This document shows positions 54,089-62,325 of a stretch of DNA of 64,000 nt, in pieces. The stretch's first letter is position 1; each line of letters begins with the position of its first letter. Source of the stretch: Kineothrix alysoides (GTDB lineage: Bacteria; Bacillota; Clostridia; Lachnospirales; Lachnospiraceae). The notes beneath the pieces were generated by a model. That model was not told the origin of the DNA and ran no database searches. It saw only the letters and a list, made by a program, of their open reading frames with translations. The stretch is taken from the NCBI RefSeq assembly GCF_000732725.1, contig NZ_JPNB01000003.1:310001-374000 (forward strand), written 5' to 3'. The translations under genes were made by a program, and so were the position numbers.

Positions 54089-55261
54089 TTACTCCTGACG
54101 GTTTCCACCCTCCGGCCTCGGCTTTTTTGCCGGCTTCGGCCCTAGGAACTGGTAATAATACGTTTTCATCATACCATTGTATATTTTTCTGTTCTTATCC
54201 GCTTTCCGTCCTATGTCCTGCTGCGCGTTCTCATAGGAGGTAATCATATATAGGGACCACGCATCCAGCATACGGAAGCGTTCACCAATCGTCTCATACA
54301 GAGGCCGCAGATTCTCTTTGTCCTCCAGACGCTCTCCATAGGGGGGATTGGTTATGATAAAGCCATATTTTTTCGCATGACTTAACTCGCTTACTTCACG
54401 CTTCTGGAAATGAATCAGCTTTTCCACTCCTGCGAGGCGCGCATTTTCTCTCGCTGCCGCAACGATATCCTCATCCGCATCGTACCCTTGTATATCCGTT
54501 TCTACGCTAAAATCGACCATCTCTTCCGCTTCCTCAAGCGTATCCTGCCAAATCTGTGCCCCTACGATATGAGGCCAGTTCTTCGCCGTAAATCCCCGAC
54601 GCATGCCCGGTGCCATATTCGCTGCCATCATCGCTGCTTCTATCGGGATGGTACCGCTGCCGCAGAACGGGTCCACCAAGATCCGGTCCGCCCTCCACGG
54701 TGTCAGCATAATGAGCGCCGCCGCAAGATTCTCCGCAATAGGAGCCTTCGCCGTCAGCTTTCGATATCCTCTCTTATGTAATGAATCGCCGGTAGTGTCC
54801 AACCCTACCGTCACCTCATCCTTTAATAAGAAGACCCTTACCGGAAATGACTCTCCGCTTTCCTCAAACCAGCTTTCGCGGTATACCTCTTTCAGCCGCT
54901 CCACCATAGCCTTCTTCATAATCGCTTGAATATCCGAAGGACTGAACAGCTTACTCTTTACGCTTCCCGCCTTCGCCACCCAGAACTTTCCATCTCTTGG
55001 AATGAACTCCTCCCAAGGCAGACCCTTCGTCCCCTGAAAAAGTTCTTCATAAGTCTCCGCCCTAAAGCTTCCTATTTTAATGAGGACTCTCTCCGCCGTA
55101 CGCAAAAAGACATTGGCACGGCACACCGCCTCTTCATCCCCGTAAAAAGTGACTCTTCCGTCCTCCACCCCGCTTATATAGTAACCTAAATCAATAATTT
55201 CCTTCTTTAAAACTGCTTCCAGCCCGAAGTGACAGGGCGCAATCAACTCATATCTTTTCAT
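54089..55261 (-). CDS. THUMP-domain class I RNA methyltransferase (RlmL/YpsC-like)
   Basis: 390 aa. An N-terminal THUMP RNA-binding region (~60-165) is followed by a Rossmann methyltransferase with SAM motif VDPFCGSGTIPIEAA and the N2-guanine catalytic motif TNPPYGERL. It corresponds to the N-terminal half of E. coli RlmL and to YpsC-type proteins, which methylate a guanine in 23S rRNA. GAGG precedes the ATG. First gene of the compact operon ending at 51941. Confidence 0.9.
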   Translation of the reverse strand: MKRYELIAPCHFGLEAVLKKEIIDLGYYISGVEDGRVTFYGDEEAVCRANVFLRTAERVLIKIGSFRAETYEELFQGTKGLPWEEFIPRDGKFWVAKAGSVKSKLFSPSDIQAIMKKAMVERLKEVYRESWFEESGESFPVRVFLLKDEVTVGLDTTGDSLHKRGYRKLTAKAPIAENLAAALIMLTPWRADRILVDPFCGSGTIPIEAAMMAANMAPGMRRGFTAKNWPHIVGAQIWQDTLEEAEEMVDFSVETDIQGYDADEDIVAAARENARLAGVEKLIHFQKREVSELSHAKKYGFIITNPPYGERLEDKENLRPLYETIGERFRMLDAWSLYMITSYENAQQDIGRKADKNRKIYNGMMKTYYYQFLGPKPAKKPRPEGGNRQE

Positions 55262-55397
55262 CCGATCCTCAACCTTACATCCTATTGTCTTTATGCTGAT
55301 TTAATAATATACCTTTTTATATTAAGTCCTTTTTCCATTCCGTGTCAATCACTTATTCCGCTTAAACTTGCGGAAAACAGGACCATCTCCTTTTATA

Positions 55398-55491
55398 CGG
55401 GACAAAAGCATGCTTCGGCAGCATCGCTTTTGTCCCGCACGTGTAACTGAGCGACCATTATTTCTGTAATAGGAACACTTTCCTATTTACA
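55398..55491. repeat. Two-hairpin intergenic repeat, copy C
   Basis: Its first hairpin is the best preserved: 12-bp arms CGGGACAAAAGC / GCTTTTGTCCCG (55398-55409 / 55426-55437) with an inner ATGCT / AGCAT stem. After CGCACGTG...GAGCGACC comes the second hairpin TGTAATAGGA...TCCTATTTACA (55466-55491). Lies between the methyltransferase start and a small gene. Confidence 0.65.
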
Positions 55492-55498
55492 TGAAAAA

Positions 55499-55516
55499 GG
55501 ACATCTTCCGATGCCC
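55499..55516 (-). terminator. Terminator of the Asn-rich small gene
   Basis: On the minus strand GGGCATC-GGAA-GATGTCC followed by TTTTTC, 20 bp after the stop codon at 55536. Confidence 0.75.
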
Positions 55517-55535
55517 TTCCTATCCCAGAACCATT

Positions 55536-55700
55536 TTAGTAATTACTGTTTTTCTGATTGTTGTTAGAACTATTGTTGTTAGAGCTATTGTTGTTAGAAC
55601 TATTGTTAGTGCTGTTCTTCTGGTTCTGTTTGTTGCTGTTACTGGACTTGTTTTCCTGATTTTGCTTGTCGCTGCTCTGGTTATAATCGTTTCTAGACAT
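55536..55700 (-). CDS. Small Asn/Ser/Gln-rich protein, 54 aa
   Basis: Begins MSRNDYNQSSDKQNQENKSS; residues 30-50 are an SSNNN repeat, ending QKNSNY. Very low complexity, no hydrophobic segment. AGGAGG at ideal spacing before the ATG and a terminator just after the stop support a real gene. The composition recalls small acid-soluble or coat-type spore proteins, but no conserved SASP motif is seen, so no function is assigned. Two copies of a 21-bp direct repeat lie upstream. Confidence 0.65.
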   Translation of the reverse strand: MSRNDYNQSSDKQNQENKSSNSNKQNQKNSTNNSSNNNSSNNNSSNNNQKNSNY

Positions 55701-55775
55701 GTTTAATTCCTCCTGATAAGTTTTTGTTACAAAAGTAGTATGTCATCATATATAAGAAAGTATTCATTTTCATTT

Positions 55776-55842
55776 ATAGGACTTTGGTACTATTTTTTTA
55801 TTCAAATTGCACAAAAACTTAATAGGACTTTGGTACTATTTT
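55776..55842. repeat. Pair of 21-bp direct repeats upstream of the Asn-rich gene
   Basis: ATAGGACTTTGGTACTATTT occurs at 55776 and 55822 (46 bp apart), 76-142 bp upstream of the start at 55700. The spacing and position suggest regulator binding sites. Confidence 0.6.
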
Positions 55843-55880
55843 GGTATTGCTTTTTTCAAAATTCGTGTTATAATTACATT

Positions 55881-55979
55881 TGTAAATAGAAATAACCCTT
55901 CATCATTTCTATTTACAGACCCTTATATTAATTATTTATACTCCCCTCATGTAGAGCGTCAGACCCTTTCTGACGCTCT
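55881..55979. repeat. Two hairpins in the 55.7-56.2 kb gap
   Basis: First: 13-bp arms TGTAAATAGAAAT / ATTTCTATTTACA (55881-55893 / 55905-55917), resembling the second hairpin of the repeat family. Second: 11-bp arms AGAGCGTCAGA / TCTGACGCTCT (55953-55963 / 55969-55979) followed by a T-rich tract, a terminator-like structure. No gene is recognisable in 55980-56216. Confidence 0.55.
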
Positions 55980-56216
55980 GCTGCTTTTTATTTTTCTTTT
56001 CCACACGGGGGCATTCGCTGATGTAAAGCCAGCCAGTGCTGATGACTTATACAATAGGGATAATTGTTACTGTTCACACAGTAGCTTAGCACTTGCTGTT
56101 AAGCTATGTAAGAATATGATGCAAGAGATAATTTCCGCTTCGCGGAGCGAATTTAAATACAGTAACGAAGCTTTCCATTTACATAAAAAGAAATGCCCGC
56201 CCCCTTTGCAAAGCAG

Positions 56217-56657
56217 CTACCTGCTTCGCAAAAAACGGACGAGCAATATCACACAGAGAATCGGTATTATAATAGGAAGAAATACAGATAAAACGGAGCC
56301 GATTATTCCTATTATAAATATCAATACAATCGCTATAATAAGTCCTAGCAGCCAGCCCGGCATACGGTATACCTTCCCGCCAAAGCCGCCTCGCTCTTTC
56401 TCCTCATAGCCCTCTTCATAAACCTCATCGTATTCCTGATATCCGCATCGCCCTTCCAGTTTGCAAGCCTCTATAATGGTCTTGGCAAGAAGGCGCGGAT
56501 CACCCAGACTCGCGATGACCTCCTCTTCACTCTGTCCTAAGCGAATCTGCATATCGATATAATCCTGATAATACCTTATATTTTCATTTACAGAGCTGCT
56601 GCTCAAGCTGCCGGCTAAAACTCTCTGCAATGTTTCAATAAATTCGTTTCTTGTCAT
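56217..56657 (-). CDS. DUF1700/HAAS-domain membrane protein
   Basis: 146 aa. The N-terminal helical domain (MTRNEFIETLQRVLAGSLSS, then YYQDYIDMQIRLGQSEEEVI and LGDPRLLAKTI) is the HAAS/DUF1700 pattern, followed by a Glu/Tyr/Gly linker and two C-terminal membrane helices. Such genes usually accompany a PadR regulator, which is not present here. GAGGG precedes the ATG at 56655-56657. Function unknown; envelope-stress sensing is suggested for relatives. Confidence 0.8.
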   Translation of the reverse strand: MTRNEFIETLQRVLAGSLSSSSVNENIRYYQDYIDMQIRLGQSEEEVIASLGDPRLLAKTIIEACKLEGRCGYQEYDEVYEEGYEEKERGGFGGKVYRMPGWLLGLIIAIVLIFIIGIIGSVLSVFLPIIIPILCVILLVRFLRSR

Positions 56658-56713
56658 AGTCCCTCTTCTTCCATAAATGTATTCTATATCAGCCCTTACG
56701 CTGACATACCACA

Positions 56714-56752
56714 AAAAATCTCCACATCATCTTCATGATAGTGGAGATTTTT
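56714..56752 (-). terminator. Terminator of the sugar ABC operon
   Basis: 12-bp stem AAAAATCTCCAC / GTGGAGATTTTT (56714-56725 / 56741-56752), 55 bp after the stop at 56807. T run on the minus-strand side. Confidence 0.8.
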
Positions 56753-56806
56753 AATTTCGTCAAATTACATTTTTATAAAAAATATCTTTCCTATCTATAA
56801 AGCCGT

Positions 56807-57691
56807 TTACTCCTTCACACCGCCTAATGCCACGCCCGCGATAATATACTTGGACAAAGCAAAATATACGATAAATATGGGTAAAATTGTAATTACGAGG
56901 CCTACATAAATAATACCATAATCGGAACGGAAACGCTCTCCTCTCATCAACTGTACGAACATCGGTAAAGTATACAATTTCTGGGATGACAACAGCATGG
57001 ATGGCGTATAGAAGTTATTCCATGACGCAATGAAAACGAAAATTGCTTGTGTCGCAACTGCCGGCTTCATAAGAGGCACAGCGATCGTATTGAAGGTCTT
57101 GAATTCTGCAGAGCCGTCGATTCTTGCTGCATCGATGATTTCCAAGGGCAATGCACTCAGCATGTACTGTCTCATAAAAAATACTGTCGCAGGGGCTGCG
57201 ATTGCGGGGACAATAAGCGGTATGTAATTGTTGCTCAATCCCAGATTGTACATAAAACGGAAGAAACCGATAGAGGATACCTGCGTAGGAATCATCATGA
57301 TTGCCATGATGAATGCCCATGCAAACTGGCTTCCTTTAAATTTATAAACGGTTACGCCGTATGCCGTCGCCGTAGAGAAATATACGGACAACACGGTACT
57401 AAATCCTGCGATAGCAAAGCTGTTTACCATATATCTGTACAAAGGCACATTTTGGTTTGCCTGATACAGCAGCTTTTGGAAGTTTTCCAAAATATGCGTC
57501 GAAGGAATGAGTGAAAATGCCATCTGAATCTCCGTACTGGATCTTGTCGCATTTACCAGCATAATCCAGAAAGGAATCAAGCTTAAAAAGCAAAGGAAAA
57601 TACAAACAGCATTTCTAAATATGGAGGCTCCCATGACTCTCGCATGAGCGCCATCCTTCACTTTTGTTGCCCGAGAAGTATTTGTCGCCAT
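56807..57691 (-). CDS. Sugar ABC transporter permease (MalG type)
   Basis: 294 aa, six membrane helices, with the coupling EAA loop LEIIDAARIDGSAEFKTFNT and PLMKPA. Starts one base after the stop of the other permease (TAATATG), with GGGGG upstream inside that gene, so the two are translated together. No ATPase gene is in the operon; a shared MsmK-type ATPase elsewhere is the usual solution. Confidence 0.92.
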   Translation of the reverse strand: MATNTSRATKVKDGAHARVMGASIFRNAVCIFLCFLSLIPFWIMLVNATRSSTEIQMAFSLIPSTHILENFQKLLYQANQNVPLYRYMVNSFAIAGFSTVLSVYFSTATAYGVTVYKFKGSQFAWAFIMAIMMIPTQVSSIGFFRFMYNLGLSNNYIPLIVPAIAAPATVFFMRQYMLSALPLEIIDAARIDGSAEFKTFNTIAVPLMKPAVATQAIFVFIASWNNFYTPSMLLSSQKLYTLPMFVQLMRGERFRSDYGIIYVGLVITILPIFIVYFALSKYIIAGVALGGVKE

Positions 57692-57692
57692 A

Positions 57693-58709
57693 TTACTTCG
57701 CCCCCTTTCTTGCTATTTCTTTTTGTATTGCTTTATTTTGCTTTCTCTCTCTTATCGCATCCTTATCCCGCATAATATAGAAGAGAACCAAGCTGAAGAA
57801 CAAGGTTACGACAAACAATACAACAGAGGTAGCGGAAGCCTTACCCATCTGCTTTGCACCGGTGAATGCCAGCTCTCGCATGTACATAGTAATTGTTCTC
57901 GTCGTATAATCAGGATCTCCATAGCCGCTGGTAGTAAGAAGCTTGGGGATATCGAACATCTGCAAACCACCGATCGCGGAGTTCACAAGCGTGAACAGCA
58001 ATATCGGACGAAGTAACGGCAACGTAATCTTTTTGAATATCTGGAAGCTCGATGCTCCGTCCACCCTTGCCGCCTCGAAAAGCGAGGGGCTGATGCCGAG
58101 CACGCCGGCAGTCAAAACGACCATCGTATTTCCATACCACATCCAGAAGTTGATAAAGGATATGATTCCTCTCGTCGCCCATTTCTGCTGAAAGAATCTA
58201 TACGGCTGAGACAGGAGACCGGACTCTAAGAGGAACTGGTTCACCGGGCCGTTGGGATAATTAAACAAGCTGTAGAACAATACAGAAATCGTAGCTGCCG
58301 TAATAATATTAGGCATAAAGGTCATAATCTTATATGCGCCTTGCGCTTTCATCTTCACGCGTGTATCTGTAAACCATATTGCCAGCACAAGCGCTAAAAG
58401 TATCTGCGGAACGAAGTTCATAAGCCACATCAAAATAGTGTTCCATAAAGACTGAAACGTATATGTATTGAACAGAGTACCGTCTTTTCCGATGAATACC
58501 GTCTTGAAGTTCTCAATTCCGTTAAATACCGGGCCTACTTCTACGTTGAACATCGTATCGGTGTAGTTTTCACAAAAAGCCAAACCGATCGTATAAATCA
58601 GAGGCCATAGCTGAAATATTGCGAATACAATAAAAAATGGAGCAATAAAGTAATAACCGTATCTGCCGTATTCCACTGTCTTACGCTTTTGTTTTGCAGG
58701 TTTTGCCAT
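57693..58709 (-). CDS. Sugar ABC transporter permease (MalF type)
   Basis: 338 aa with six or more helices and the coupling loop SLFEAARVDGASSFQIFKKI. The ATG at 58707-58709 is chosen from the basic start MAKPAKQKRK and upstream GAGG; a frame to 58757 exists. Partner of the MalG-type permease. Confidence 0.9.
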   Translation of the reverse strand: MAKPAKQKRKTVEYGRYGYYFIAPFFIVFAIFQLWPLIYTIGLAFCENYTDTMFNVEVGPVFNGIENFKTVFIGKDGTLFNTYTFQSLWNTILMWLMNFVPQILLALVLAIWFTDTRVKMKAQGAYKIMTFMPNIITAATISVLFYSLFNYPNGPVNQFLLESGLLSQPYRFFQQKWATRGIISFINFWMWYGNTMVVLTAGVLGISPSLFEAARVDGASSFQIFKKITLPLLRPILLFTLVNSAIGGLQMFDIPKLLTTSGYGDPDYTTRTITMYMRELAFTGAKQMGKASATSVVLFVVTLFFSLVLFYIMRDKDAIRERKQNKAIQKEIARKGAK

Positions 58710-58892
58710 TATCTTCACATCCTCTTTCCTTATTATTTTATTTGTGATGCCTTTCATTTCTGCCTTTGCATTCCTGCATAGGCATTGGACACGGTTTTAT
58801 CAGTCCTTATCCGTTTATCAATAAAACCTTGTCAAACATCTATGCCGTTATGCCGGCGAGCAACATTATTATAGAAACTTCTCCTAAGAATA

Positions 58893-58921
58893 TCTGTACC
58901 GGCTGAGTAAGCCGGTACAGA
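58893..58921 (-). promoter_or_regulatory. Strong hairpin between binding-protein and permease genes
   Basis: Perfect 12-bp stem TCTGTACCGGCT / AGCCGGTACAGA with a 5-base loop, 34 bp after the binding-protein stop. There is no T run, so it more likely stabilises the upstream mRNA or gives partial termination, keeping binding-protein levels above permease levels. The rest of 58710-58954 has no other feature. Confidence 0.65.
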
Positions 58922-58954
58922 ATTCAAATTTCTTATAGGAATCTATTTCACAAC

Positions 58955-60352
58955 TTATTCTACTGTTACAGCCGGATAAGCTTCTGCTACTGCTGCTTTG
59001 AAGTCCGCAACTGCCGCATCTTTATCTTTGTTGCCTAAAGAGTATTCAGTAACCTGTGTATCGAGAAGCTCATTAACCTTCTGGTCATATGCACACATCC
59101 AAGATACATCTACATCCTCAGCAAGGGGAGAGAATACAGAGATAAAATCCTGTCCGCCGAGGAAGTCATATGCGCCTTTTCCTGCATCGGATAACGTCTT
59201 CATTGCTGCCTTGTTATTTACATAATCAAGTGTTTCTTCAGACATCTTAGTCATAATTTCAGTATCGGTGCAAAGACCTTTCATGATCTGTCCTGCTAAA
59301 GCCGTATCGGAACAGCCTGCTGTTGCGCCCAACCATGTACCGCCCCAGTAATAAGGTGCCGGTCCCTGAGTCATGTTCCAAAGTCCGTAAGTACCTTCGC
59401 CTACTTTTTCGCCGCCGCAGTTGGACTTAATTACCCAGTGTAAGAACCATGTACATCCAAAGTAACCAAATACGGAGTCACCGGAAGGTCCTGCATTCCA
59501 CTCTTCAGACCACTGTGTTGTCTTCTGGGTCAAATCTTCCTGCTCTAATGTCTTAACTACGTCCATGTACTGAAGCATTGAATCGTCCATATGGAAAATG
59601 CCTTCTTTGTCAACCCAAGGCTGAGTCTTGTTAGACATGAATGTGTTAACTACGTCACCGTTAGAGGAAACAATTCTTGTAGCATCGCCGGATTTCTCTT
59701 TGATTTCTCTTGCTGTATCGAGGAAATCATCCCAAGTAGCGAGCTTAGCCTGCATTTCTTCGGGAGATTTAACTCCAAGCAAAGATTCTGCAAGGTCTGT
59801 TCTGTAGATAAAGGAACCGGGGCAGCTCTGCCAGGAAACACCCTTTAAGGAATTATCCCTCTGGTCGGTCGCGATATCTATTGTATAAGGATACATTTCA
59901 GACAAATCTGCATCTGTAAGTCCGCAATCCGTTACAGGAAGAGTATAATCGCTGTTCGTATATTTCATGATGTAACCTGCTTCGAAGGCGATCAAATCCG
60001 GATAGTCCGGCGCATCGGGTGTCTGTAACAACTGATCGATTTTCTCCTGATATATTGCGGAGTCACCAACGTTTACATATTCAACTCTGTCTTTGATTTC
60101 CGGATATGCTGCATAAACATATTCCAGTCTCTCACCAAGTTCCGTATTCCATGAATAGATATAGAACTTATCCGTAGATGCTGCCGCATCGTCTGCCGGT
60201 GCTGCCTCTTCTGCAGGCGCAGCCTCTTCTGCTGCAGGTGCCGCTTCTTCAGCAGGCGCTTCCGTTGTAGTTGTTGTGCTTCCGCCGCAGCCTGCTAGTA
60301 GACTGGCTACCATGGTTACTGAAAGTAAAGCACTGAGTACTCTTTTTTTCAT
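58955..60352 (-). CDS. Sugar ABC transporter substrate-binding lipoprotein
   Basis: 465 aa, family 1 extracellular binding protein. Signal peptide with lipobox (SLLAGC, Cys about 22), a low-complexity Thr then Ala/Glu/Pro linker (~25-60), then the binding domain (FYIYSWNTELGERLEYVYAA). GGGAGG precedes the ATG. First gene of the transport operon. Given the LacI gene and cellobiose phosphorylase next to it, beta-glucan oligosaccharides such as cellobiose are the likely cargo (inference). Confidence 0.92.
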   Translation of the reverse strand: MKKRVLSALLSVTMVASLLAGCGGSTTTTTEAPAEEAAPAAEEAAPAEEAAPADDAAASTDKFYIYSWNTELGERLEYVYAAYPEIKDRVEYVNVGDSAIYQEKIDQLLQTPDAPDYPDLIAFEAGYIMKYTNSDYTLPVTDCGLTDADLSEMYPYTIDIATDQRDNSLKGVSWQSCPGSFIYRTDLAESLLGVKSPEEMQAKLATWDDFLDTAREIKEKSGDATRIVSSNGDVVNTFMSNKTQPWVDKEGIFHMDDSMLQYMDVVKTLEQEDLTQKTTQWSEEWNAGPSGDSVFGYFGCTWFLHWVIKSNCGGEKVGEGTYGLWNMTQGPAPYYWGGTWLGATAGCSDTALAGQIMKGLCTDTEIMTKMSEETLDYVNNKAAMKTLSDAGKGAYDFLGGQDFISVFSPLAEDVDVSWMCAYDQKVNELLDTQVTEYSLGNKDKDAAVADFKAAVAEAYPAVTVE

Positions 60353-60469
60353 TTACATTTCCTCCCTTTGAGTTAGTTTAATAATAGGTGTGTTGTTTGT
60401 TTGCATTTATATGATTACCGTGAAATAAATATTGTCATTTCAATATTGTGTCTCTCACAGCAACAATGC

Positions 60470-61483
60470 CTAAATTATTGTTCCTACCGATCTTCCTTCA
60501 AAAACCTCTCCTTCCACCACAACCTGCTGAATCAATGTTGTCTTCGGATGCTCTATCAGGTTGACCAGGCTTTCTGCCGCCTTGGCTCCCACTTGCTCGG
60601 TATCCTGACGCAAAGTCGTAAGCTGCGGCTCCAAATGTCTTCCAATCCTTATTCCGTCGTACCCCGCTATGGAAATATCCTGAGGGATATTAAGACCTCT
60701 CTCTGTAATAGCATTGATTCCCCCGAAACTGGCGAAATCATCAGGATACAAGATGCAAGTCGGCGGATTGGGTAAATCCAAAAGTTCCTGCGTCTGTGCG
60801 AAAGAACCTTTCGTATCCCTGTATGCGGCCTCTTTTATATATTCATCCGGAACCTCCAGTCCAAGTTCCTCCGCCGTCTTATAAAAGGAAGACAACCGGC
60901 TTTGCGTTACCGCCGAATCCATACCGTGGATATAAGCGATGTGCCGATGCCCCTTGTTATATACGAAAGTAAGTAAATCTTTCATTCCCTTCACATTGTC
61001 TGAAATGATTGCAATTCTGTTATTGAACAAGTGATCAATGGTCACTACCGGAATATCACTTCTGACCAGCTCCACAACCTCCGGGTCATAGAAATCGATA
61101 CAAGCTATTGCCACTCCGTCAAAGCCCCGATACATCGAATGCTCCAGATAAGACATCTTGTTCGTTCTGGTCTTGCAGCAGTTAATGAAGGTCATATCAT
61201 ACCCTCTCTGTTCTGCCGTCCTCTTGAAGCTGTCTAAAACGTATGAGAAGTAATCATGCTTCAAACCACTTTGGTCATCATCTACAAAAAGTACTCCAAG
61301 ATTATATGTACGGTTTGTCTTCAAAGCTTTCGCCGCCGAATTGGGAAAGTACCCCATTTCCTTGGCAACCTTTCTGATATGCTCTTTCGTTTCTTCCCCG
61401 ATATCGCTGTGGTTATTCAGCGCCTTGCTTACCGTTGCTACCGATACCCCACACGTTACCGAAATATCTTTCATTGACACCAT
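60470..61483 (-). CDS. LacI-family transcriptional regulator
   Basis: 338 aa. HTH MKDISVTCGVSVATVSKALN and hinge (MGYFPNSAAKALKTNRTYNL) at the N-terminus, sugar-binding domain after it (GYDGIRIGRHLEPQLTTLRQ near the end). The ATG at 61481-61483 follows GGAGGG; a TTG six codons earlier is less likely. It lies between the sugar importer and the divergent cellobiose phosphorylase, whose shared upstream region carries four AATCGTTTTCG-type sites. Confidence 0.92.
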   Translation of the reverse strand: MVSMKDISVTCGVSVATVSKALNNHSDIGEETKEHIRKVAKEMGYFPNSAAKALKTNRTYNLGVLFVDDDQSGLKHDYFSYVLDSFKRTAEQRGYDMTFINCCKTRTNKMSYLEHSMYRGFDGVAIACIDFYDPEVVELVRSDIPVVTIDHLFNNRIAIISDNVKGMKDLLTFVYNKGHRHIAYIHGMDSAVTQSRLSSFYKTAEELGLEVPDEYIKEAAYRDTKGSFAQTQELLDLPNPPTCILYPDDFASFGGINAITERGLNIPQDISIAGYDGIRIGRHLEPQLTTLRQDTEQVGAKAAESLVNLIEHPKTTLIQQVVVEGEVFEGRSVGTII

Positions 61484-61602
61484 GTCACTTACTCCCTCCA
61501 ATTATTTAGAAGTTCGGTCTCTGCCGTTTATAGAATATTATAACTTATCTTATCCAAAACTCCAACCAAACATCTTTTATAGAGATGAGTGTTTTGAATC
61601 AC

Positions 61603-61618
61603 TTAATCGTTTTCGTAC
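61603..61618. promoter_or_regulatory. LacI-type site 1
   Basis: TTAATCGTTTTCGTAC, 120-135 bp upstream of the LacI start. First of four near-identical sites in the divergent intergenic region. Confidence 0.6.
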
Positions 61619-61786
61619 TCTTAGTGTATAACACTTTTTATACTTTTTCAAGAGTTTTTTTATTTGTTTTGTTCATTTTTTATACTTTTGTAAATTTTAA
61701 ACAGTTTTAAGCATAGTTTTCTCAAGCATTTGCACAATTCTCATTTCCTTTTCTTCTATATAATGCATTTGATACGGATATTTTCT

Positions 61787-61802
61787 TGAATCGTTTTCGT
61801 AC
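61787..61802. promoter_or_regulatory. LacI-type site 2
   Basis: TGAATCGTTTTCGTAC. Same orientation as site 1, 184 bp away. Confidence 0.6.
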
Positions 61803-61954
61803 AAGCAAAAAACTTCTGCTTTTTACATCATTTTTTGCAATCGTATAAAGAACTCATACTTTTACTTGTGTTTTACACGTTTCTGTCTTGCATTATAGAA
61901 ATATATTCTGTATAATTTAATTCACAAAGAATTACGTCTTTTACTTGACTTTTA

Positions 61955-61973
61955 CTTAATCGTTTTCTATAAT
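61955..61973. promoter_or_regulatory. LacI-type site 3
   Basis: CTTAATCGTTTTCTATAAT. Shares the AATCGTTTTC core with sites 1 and 2 and ends in a TATAAT that could be a -10 box. Confidence 0.5.
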
Positions 61974-62002
61974 GCATTTTTAAGAGGTATTTTTGCTGTC
62001 AT

Positions 62003-62017
62003 TAATTGTTTTCGTAC
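62003..62017. promoter_or_regulatory. LacI-type site 4
   Basis: TAATTGTTTTCGTAC, one base away from the core of sites 1 and 2. The rest of the 61484-62325 gap is AT-rich. It also holds a short TGTAATA / TATTACA hairpin (about 62113-62131) and no coding sequence that I can support. Confidence 0.5.
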
Positions 62018-62295
62018 ATATTTTCATGCGTTCCCATTTGTTTAAGTACCTTTATACTTAATTTTTGTTGTTGTATTCTTGCTGTATTCTCGTTGCTGTA
62101 CTTTTCTGTAATAAGGAGTGCGTCTATTACAAAAACAATGGATACACTGCTTTTGTTCTATTTTTTGATTGATTCATTTTATTGCTTAGATTTGACGCAA
62201 TGATAAACATGGTGGATTTATATTTCACACTCTTACTTATAGGATAGGGAGGATAGGTTGAAAGGTAAAAGATTTTTCAACATCCTGATTTATAC

Positions 62296-62311
62296 GTGTG
62301 CTAAAGCACAC
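62296..62311 (+). promoter_or_regulatory. Leader hairpin before the cellobiose phosphorylase gene
   Basis: Perfect 7-bp stem GTGTGCT-AA-AGCACAC ending just before the AGGAG ribosome binding site (62316-62320). It may affect translation or mRNA stability. Confidence 0.45.
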
Positions 62312-62325
62312 AGATAGGAGTTATT

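Noticed and set aside
55559-55620. Tandem SSNNN-coding repeat considered as a CRISPR or satellite
   Set aside because: Period is short and in frame with a coding sequence; there are no spacers, and no CRISPR-like array was seen anywhere in the window.
55491-55706. 71-aa hydrophobic Val/Leu/Ile ORF on the plus strand
   Set aside because: It is the antisense of the Asn-rich small gene (Asn codons read as Val/Leu/Ile); the minus-strand gene has AGGAGG and a terminator.
55807-56409. 200-aa plus-strand ORF over the gap before DUF1700
   Set aside because: It crosses two hairpins, has no start signal and its second half is antisense to the DUF1700 gene.
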